A stretch of 37,929 nt of DNA from Puniceicoccaceae bacterium (GTDB lineage Bacteria; Verrucomicrobiota; Verrucomicrobiia; Opitutales; Coraliomargaritaceae): contig QOOZ01000020.1 of the NCBI GenBank assembly GCA_003331195.1, positions 1 through 37,929 on the forward strand, in the 5' to 3' direction. The notes beneath the pieces are model-generated. The model worked only from the letters and a program-made list of their open reading frames with translations, ran no database searches and was not told the DNA's origin. The position numbers and the translations under genes are program-made. How positions within the stretch are numbered: the first letter of the stretch is position 1; every line of letters begins with the position of its first letter. Positions 33,570 to 37,929 of the stretch are shown piece after piece.

Positions 33570-35096
33570 ATGTCTCAACTGCCACTCTATAATTGGTTAA
33601 AAGACCGCGCTGCAGGCGTCATGCTCCACATAAGCTCGCTACCATCAGACACAGGTATCGGAAACTTAGGCGCAGGAGCTTACCGCTACATAGATTTTCT
33701 CAACACTGCCGGTATGTCCATTTGGCAGATTTGCCCACTAGGCCCTACTGGATTTGGCGACTCTCCCTATCAATGTTTTTCAGCCTTTGCCGGAAATCCT
33801 TATTTCATCGATTTACATCCCCTGCTAATGGAAGGTTTAATCACCGAAAAGGAATACGGTAGCCTCGCTGAACTACCTCGTGACCATGTTGATTATGGAG
33901 TCCTCTACTTAGCGATCTGGCCAGTTCTTCGTAAGGCCTATAAACGCTTCAAGACTTCAAAAAAGAAACAATTCCAAAATTATGGTTCTGTTGCTAAGTT
34001 TCGAAAAGATCAAGGGCATTGGCTAGAGGACTACGCCCTATTTATCAGTCTCAAAGAGAATTTCGGCGATAAATGCTGGTTGGATTGGCCACCTGAGTAT
34101 TCAGATGCTCACCGAGCAAAATCTCAAAACATATCCAGTGATATTAAAGACACCGCCGACGCGCATGTCTTTTTTCAATACATCTTTTACTCGCAACTGG
34201 CTAAACTCCGAGCCTATGCGGACAGTCGAGGTGTTGAAATCATGGGAGATGCGCCTATATTTGTTGCACTCGACAGTTCCGACGTATGGGCAAACTCAGA
34301 ACTCTTTCAGCTCAAGAAAAACGGCCAGCCTAAAGCGGTGGCTGGTGTGCCGCCAGACTACTTTGCAGTAAATGGTCAATTGTGGGGCAACCCGCTTTAT
34401 GATTGGTCTGTCCATGAAAAAACGGGATTCGCTTGGTGGATTCAGCGGATTAAATCTAATTTAGAATTTTACGACATCGTCCGCCTCGATCACTTTCGCG
34501 GTTTCGAGTCTTACTGGTCTGTGCCTGCGACAGAGAAGACTGCTCGTAATGGCAAGTGGACACCTTGCCCAGGACTTAAGTTATTTAAAGCAGTTCGTGA
34601 AGCCTGCCCAGAAGCTAAACTCGTGGCCGAAGATTTGGGCGAGATCACCGATGAGGTCAAAGAACTACGCGCGATCACTGGTCTTCCAGGTATGGCCGTG
34701 CTCCAATTTGCCTTTAATATGGATGCCGATAATACCTACTTACCACACAACTACGAACGTAACTGCGTAACCTACTCTGGCACGCACGACAACGATACCT
34801 CACTAGGTTGGTATCAGGCTTTGGATGACGCGACGCAGGATTACATTCGCTGTTATCTAGGTATTACGGGCGAGACGATCGGATGGGATTTGGTTCGTGC
34901 TGCGATTGAATCCAGCGCCCTACTCGCCATATTCCCCTTACAGGACCTCATGAGCTTGGGCAAGGAAGCCCGTATGAATACACCTGGTGTGCCTGCTGGA
35001 AACTGGCAGTGGCGCTACCAACCACATCAACTCGACCAGCTTCAAAGCGATAGCTCAACCTACCTACGTGAGCATTTAGCTCTCTACGGGAGATAA
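33570..35096 (+). CDS. malQ: 4-alpha-glucanotransferase (amylomaltase)
   Basis: 508-residue GH77 enzyme that transfers glucan chains between maltooligosaccharides or glycogen-derived dextrins. It has the opening RAAGVMLHISSLPSDTGIGN and GDSPYQCFSAFAGNPYFIDL. The nucleophile Asp307 is in VRLDHFRGFESYW, the acid/base Glu354 in VAEDLGEITDEV, and Asp407 in SGTHDNDTSLGWYQ. Length is typical for bacterial amylomaltase. A 131-base AT-rich gap after lepB, with a TATATATA-type stretch near 33480-33503, probably contains its own promoter. No other glycogen genes are nearby. Confidence 0.96.
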   Translation: MSQLPLYNWLKDRAAGVMLHISSLPSDTGIGNLGAGAYRYIDFLNTAGMSIWQICPLGPTGFGDSPYQCFSAFAGNPYFIDLHPLLMEGLITEKEYGSLAELPRDHVDYGVLYLAIWPVLRKAYKRFKTSKKKQFQNYGSVAKFRKDQGHWLEDYALFISLKENFGDKCWLDWPPEYSDAHRAKSQNISSDIKDTADAHVFFQYIFYSQLAKLRAYADSRGVEIMGDAPIFVALDSSDVWANSELFQLKKNGQPKAVAGVPPDYFAVNGQLWGNPLYDWSVHEKTGFAWWIQRIKSNLEFYDIVRLDHFRGFESYWSVPATEKTARNGKWTPCPGLKLFKAVREACPEAKLVAEDLGEITDEVKELRAITGLPGMAVLQFAFNMDADNTYLPHNYERNCVTYSGTHDNDTSLGWYQALDDATQDYIRCYLGITGETIGWDLVRAAIESSALLAIFPLQDLMSLGKEARMNTPGVPAGNWQWRYQPHQLDQLQSDSSTYLREHLALYGR

Positions 35097-35103
35097 TTAA
35101 AAA

Positions 35104-35119
35104 ACGCGATCCAGCGCGT
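35104..35119. terminator. Weak hairpin between convergent malQ and methyltransferase-like gene
   Basis: ACGCG (35104-35108) and CGCGT (35115-35119) form a five-base GC-rich stem with a six-base loop in the 39-base gap between convergent genes. Neither side has a long T tract, so it is at best a weak bidirectional terminator. Confidence 0.3.
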
Positions 35120-35135
35120 CCTTGTACTCAATCTT

Positions 35136-35891
35136 TTAGGGCTTAAAATTTCTACTTTTCACGTAGCGCTCCTCGACCCTACGGCAGCTCGGATACTTCT
35201 TTTTAATACGTTTTAACTGTGCGCCTAAGCACTCCAAATCAAATGGTGTATCACTAAATGCGATGATACGATTTTCGTATCCATCGATTCGATACATCAC
35301 TGTTTCTGTGAAACGTTTTTTGAGCTTAGGCGATCTAACGATCGGTAAATTTTTTATCTTCTCAGGATCAATTATGTTGAAAATCAACATGCCGCGAGGC
35401 TTTAGTAATTTTGCCAGCGCTTCACACCATTCAACATCCATTGGCACGCAACGCACAGGAATGCCACCTTCTTCAGCATAAAGGTCGTCGATGATCACAT
35501 CATAGCTAGCTTTCTCGATACTCTCGTGCACCCATTCCACCGCATCGCCAGCAATTAGATTACAATGTTTCGAGCATTCAAAAAAGCCATCCGCTATTGA
35601 AAGATGGATCGGGTCTAACTCAACACCAACGACCCGCTCCGGCATGACAAGTTCGGAAATTTGTCGCCCCACCGATCCAGCTCCGAAGCCAAGGATAAGA
35701 ACATCCTCCAAACTATTGAAAGGACGATGCAAGGTTGGCAGCGTGATCAAGTCCCATATGGATCCAGAAAGCGGTCGCTTCGGATTCCATTGCGAATGGT
35801 TGACACCATTACGATACAAACGAACTGACCCGCCCGCAGTGCGGACCTCGTAGTGATTGCCGTCAATCGTTTGTTGCCATAAAATAGCCAT
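35136..35891 (-). CDS. Spermidine-synthase-like SAM-binding methyltransferase-fold protein
   Basis: 251 residues with a Rossmann core. LEDVLILGFGAGSVGRQI at about residue 62 is the cofactor-binding loop, VVGVELDPIHLSIAD at about 87 holds the acidic residue for ribose binding, and YDVIIDDLYAEEGG near 130 corresponds to the catalytic Asp region of spermidine synthases. Proteins like this are often annotated as spermidine-synthase-like or fused methyltransferases. No speD or other polyamine gene is nearby, so the reaction is not assigned. A near-palindrome (GAAAATC at 35896-35902, GATTTTC at 35905-35911) lies just before its ATG. Confidence 0.75.
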   Translation of the reverse strand: MAILWQQTIDGNHYEVRTAGGSVRLYRNGVNHSQWNPKRPLSGSIWDLITLPTLHRPFNSLEDVLILGFGAGSVGRQISELVMPERVVGVELDPIHLSIADGFFECSKHCNLIAGDAVEWVHESIEKASYDVIIDDLYAEEGGIPVRCVPMDVEWCEALAKLLKPRGMLIFNIIDPEKIKNLPIVRSPKLKKRFTETVMYRIDGYENRIIAFSDTPFDLECLGAQLKRIKKKYPSCRRVEERYVKSRNFKP

Positions 35892-35995
35892 AAATGAAAA
35901 TCACGATTTTCGTAAATTCAGATTCTCTGTACTTCTCCAAATCAGTCTTCTTTGAGTTAGTTTCTCCCTACTCCCTGCTACAATTTCTAGAAAAG

Positions 35996-37393
35996 TCATC
36001 GTTTTAATTTACGTTCGACCATGGCATGTGCCTCATCTGGCACCCAAGCACGCCAACTGCTATCCTTCGATTCAATCTTTTTTAGAATCTTACGTCCTGT
36101 ATTTGCTAACAGGCTTGGATCGCCGACGCCGATCGGCAAAATACGATCGTTCTGCATAAGGTGACGGTAAAAATACTGCCAATTCTTTGGTGCTTTAAAA
36201 TTCTCAGCTGTCACTAGCTCCATACTGCTAGTGTTATGCCACGGGTAGACGAAAAGTTGTACGCGATTCTTAAAGAGACGGCCAAAGGACTCGAGTATAC
36301 CACCTGCTAAGTTAGCCGACCATTTTGCTTTAAAGAGTTCGTTGAGAAGGCCAATACTCAAAATAATCGCAATCGGTTCGGCAGTGTATCGGCTAAGATA
36401 AGTCGCGATTCGGTGAAACTCTGCGCTGCGACTAATTAAGACTGTCTTGCCGAGAGCTTGGAGCGCATCGGCACGGTCAATGAAATCCTCGTGGTCGACG
36501 TCTCCGCCATCACGCAACAAGTTATTCATACTGATTTCACAAACCTCCAAAGCGCGCGACTTTTCTTCATTGCTCATCACATCGGAGAAGACTTTGCGCG
36601 CCTGTCTGATCATATCCAAGTGTAGTTTAAGCACAGGACTAAAACTGCCCCGAAGCAATAAAATCGGGCGCTTGTAGAGTGCATCGGTTGCTTGCACTAT
36701 TTCTCCCTTCTCATTGAACATAGCTGCGTCGGTTAGTCCACTTTGAACGAGTTGTAAGGCGCACAACCGATTATCCACATAGCGGAAACCCTTTCCTGAG
36801 AAGCGTAGCATATCGACCTCAACGCTCTCTTTCGAGACCCCATCGGCCAATGAATCGACGAACTCGTGCAAACTATCCCTGTGATTGAATGCCGCGTAAA
36901 TTAAGTTTACACCCACCTTGCCTAGGGCATCCATTTGGTCAGAGTTCGTCTCATCAAGCAGGCGCACATGAATGACGATTTCACAGGGCTCCGTTTCAGG
37001 TTTAAGCTGAAAACGCACTCCTATCCAACCATAGCATTCCTCAGAATCTTGATAGCCGCGCGCGCGAACCGTGTTGCAAAAGGAGAAAAAGGTAGTGGAC
37101 TTCCCTCTCTCCGCTCCGAGCCGCTCGTCAAGGAGGTCATATTCATAAGTGAGCATTGAGTGAAGTCGCGACTGCGAGACATATCGGGAGACCTTTCCGT
37201 AGAGTGCGTCACTCATTGTCATATCATAAGCTGAAATGGTCTTGGCTACCGTACCAGCACTACCTGAAACTCGAAAGAACCAATTGGCAGTTTCCTGCCC
37301 TGCCCCGATCTCGGCAAAAACGCCATATCGCTCAAGATCCAAATTGATCGCTAATGCTTTCTGATAAGTACTCAGTTCTTTTCTGTCTGCCAT
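35996..37393 (-). CDS. Conserved 465-residue protein of unknown function
   Basis: No domain I can name with confidence. The protein starts MADRKELSTYQKALAINLD, with GVFAEIGAGQETANWFFRVS near residue 25 and TVAKTISAYDMTMSDALYG near 50. A central part contains LLLRGSFSPVLKLHLDM, and a later part has NLLRDGGDVDHEDFIDRAD. I recall close relatives with the same opening in Verrucomicrobiota and Bacteroidota, sometimes labelled nicotinate-nucleotide adenylyltransferase. I cannot see that enzyme's GxFxPxHxGH signature clearly, so I do not adopt the label. No signal peptide or membrane segment. It is soluble, probably cytoplasmic, and divergent from the tRNA. Confidence 0.8.
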   Translation of the reverse strand: MADRKELSTYQKALAINLDLERYGVFAEIGAGQETANWFFRVSGSAGTVAKTISAYDMTMSDALYGKVSRYVSQSRLHSMLTYEYDLLDERLGAERGKSTTFFSFCNTVRARGYQDSEECYGWIGVRFQLKPETEPCEIVIHVRLLDETNSDQMDALGKVGVNLIYAAFNHRDSLHEFVDSLADGVSKESVEVDMLRFSGKGFRYVDNRLCALQLVQSGLTDAAMFNEKGEIVQATDALYKRPILLLRGSFSPVLKLHLDMIRQARKVFSDVMSNEEKSRALEVCEISMNNLLRDGGDVDHEDFIDRADALQALGKTVLISRSAEFHRIATYLSRYTAEPIAIILSIGLLNELFKAKWSANLAGGILESFGRLFKNRVQLFVYPWHNTSSMELVTAENFKAPKNWQYFYRHLMQNDRILPIGVGDPSLLANTGRKILKKIESKDSSWRAWVPDEAHAMVERKLKR

Positions 37394-37472
37394 AAACCAA
37401 ACTTAGTAAAACTACACACAGGCCAAGGCAAACCGGAATTGATCTGAGTACAAAAAATACTAAAGAAAACAC

Positions 37473-37501
37473 TTTACACCTGACTGACTCCCCCATTTTA
37501 T
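37473..37501 (+). promoter_or_regulatory. Possible sigma-70-like promoter for the tRNA gene
   Basis: TTTACA (37473-37478) and TTTTAT (37496-37501) are separated by 17 bases and lie about 50 bases upstream of the tRNA. Both deviate from consensus, and the region is otherwise featureless, so this is a weak call. Confidence 0.3.
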
Positions 37502-37548
37502 GCGCCCTCTTCAAGCATCTGCTCCCGCTTGAGGCGTATTAGCTACAT

Positions 37549-37630
<82 letters not shown>

Positions 37631-37633
37631 TTT

Positions 37634-37666
37634 AAAGCCCTTTAGATTCACTCTATAGGGCTTTTT
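37634..37666 (+). terminator. Rho-independent terminator after the tRNA
   Basis: AAAGCCCT (37634-37641) pairs with AGGGCTTT (37657-37664) and is followed by more T residues. It begins four bases after the tRNA CCA, which fits a single-gene tRNA transcript. The remaining 260 or so bases to the window edge show no feature I can support. Confidence 0.85.
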
Positions 37667-37929
37667 CGTTTGTATGATACAGTTCGAGTAGATCGTTTGC
37701 ACACCTCAAAATGAGGCAGGAAATGCAATATCAGCTTTAAAGAAACGTTGCTGAGTATTTAAATAAGCACTTTTTTTATTGAATTATCCAGAGCTATTAC
37801 TCCTCAATCTGATCAAAGTTTGAGCCGATCAGAATGCGTGCCATAGTCCCTCTAAAGCAGTCCATTGTCACTTTCATCCAAACTACCTACCTGCAACTTG
37901 ACAATAGTTCACTAAAAATGTACCCAGAT

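Noticed and set aside
35896-35911. GAAAATC/GATTTTC near-palindrome upstream of the methyltransferase-like gene
   Set aside because: It is a short AT-rich match with a two-base centre directly before the start codon; too weak to call an operator.
37332-37514. 60-residue minus-strand frame with a hydrophobic centre
   Set aside because: It overlaps the 5' end of the 465-residue protein in another frame and has no support.
37800-37929. Right-edge sequence (TGGGTACATTTTTAGTGAAC on the minus strand) and a 29-codon minus-strand frame looked like a possible insertion-sequence end
   Set aside because: No transposase motif, second inverted repeat or target duplication can be seen before the window ends.

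Overview
The window looks like a chromosomal segment of a Gram-negative bacterium. A marine-type Verrucomicrobiota member (Opitutales/Puniceicoccales-like) is my best guess. That rests on the mix of a TonB-dependent receptor, a Vibrio TonB2-style energiser, an enlarged signal peptidase I and a 465-residue protein of a type I associate with that phylum. The taxonomy is inference; no rRNA gene is present.

Layout. (1) Bases 2-2500 hold the 3' part of a TonB-dependent outer-membrane receptor, whose start lies off the left edge, followed by a strong hairpin terminator. (2) Bases 14666-2707, minus strand, form a tight run of 11 genes: DUF3450 protein, TtpC-like ExbB, ExbB, ExbD, TonB, TPR protein, acetamidase/formamidase, NCS2 purine permease, PhoD-type phosphatase, adenine deaminase and exported nucleoside hydrolase. 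(3) A 54-base divergent region with a 10+10 inverted repeat separates this run from the plus-strand genes 14721-24765: guanine deaminase, xdhC, xdhA, xdhB, the membrane urate hydroxylase puuD, a PucG-type aminotransferase and 8-oxoguanine deaminase. (4) Bases 24829-31068 hold a TSUP transporter and a molybdenum-cofactor cluster (moaE, moaD, mobA, moaC, moeA on minus; moaA, moeB-rhodanese on plus). It has its own 35-base divergent region with a 14-base perfect palindrome. (5) Bases 31363-37630 look like ordinary chromosome: a left-handed beta-helix protein, lepB, malQ, a spermidine-synthase-like protein, the 465-residue protein and an initiator-type tRNA-Met with a terminator.

How the genes fit together. 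The first 31 kb read as one purine-utilisation locus. The proposed flow starts with TonB-driven uptake of a nucleotide-containing ligand. Phosphate would then be removed by the PhoD-type enzyme and ribose by the exported nucleoside hydrolase. Base import would go through the NCS2 permease, and adenine, guanine and 8-oxoguanine would be deaminated. Xanthine dehydrogenase, supplied with cofactor by the Moco cluster, would make urate, PuuD would oxidise it, and PucG would act near the end. The ring-opening steps between PuuD and PucG (HIU hydrolase, OHCU decarboxylase, allantoinase, allantoate amidohydrolase) are not in the window. The most unusual feature is that a complete TonB energising complex sits in the same apparent operon as purine-scavenging enzymes, which suggests a polysaccharide-utilisation-locus-like arrangement for purines.
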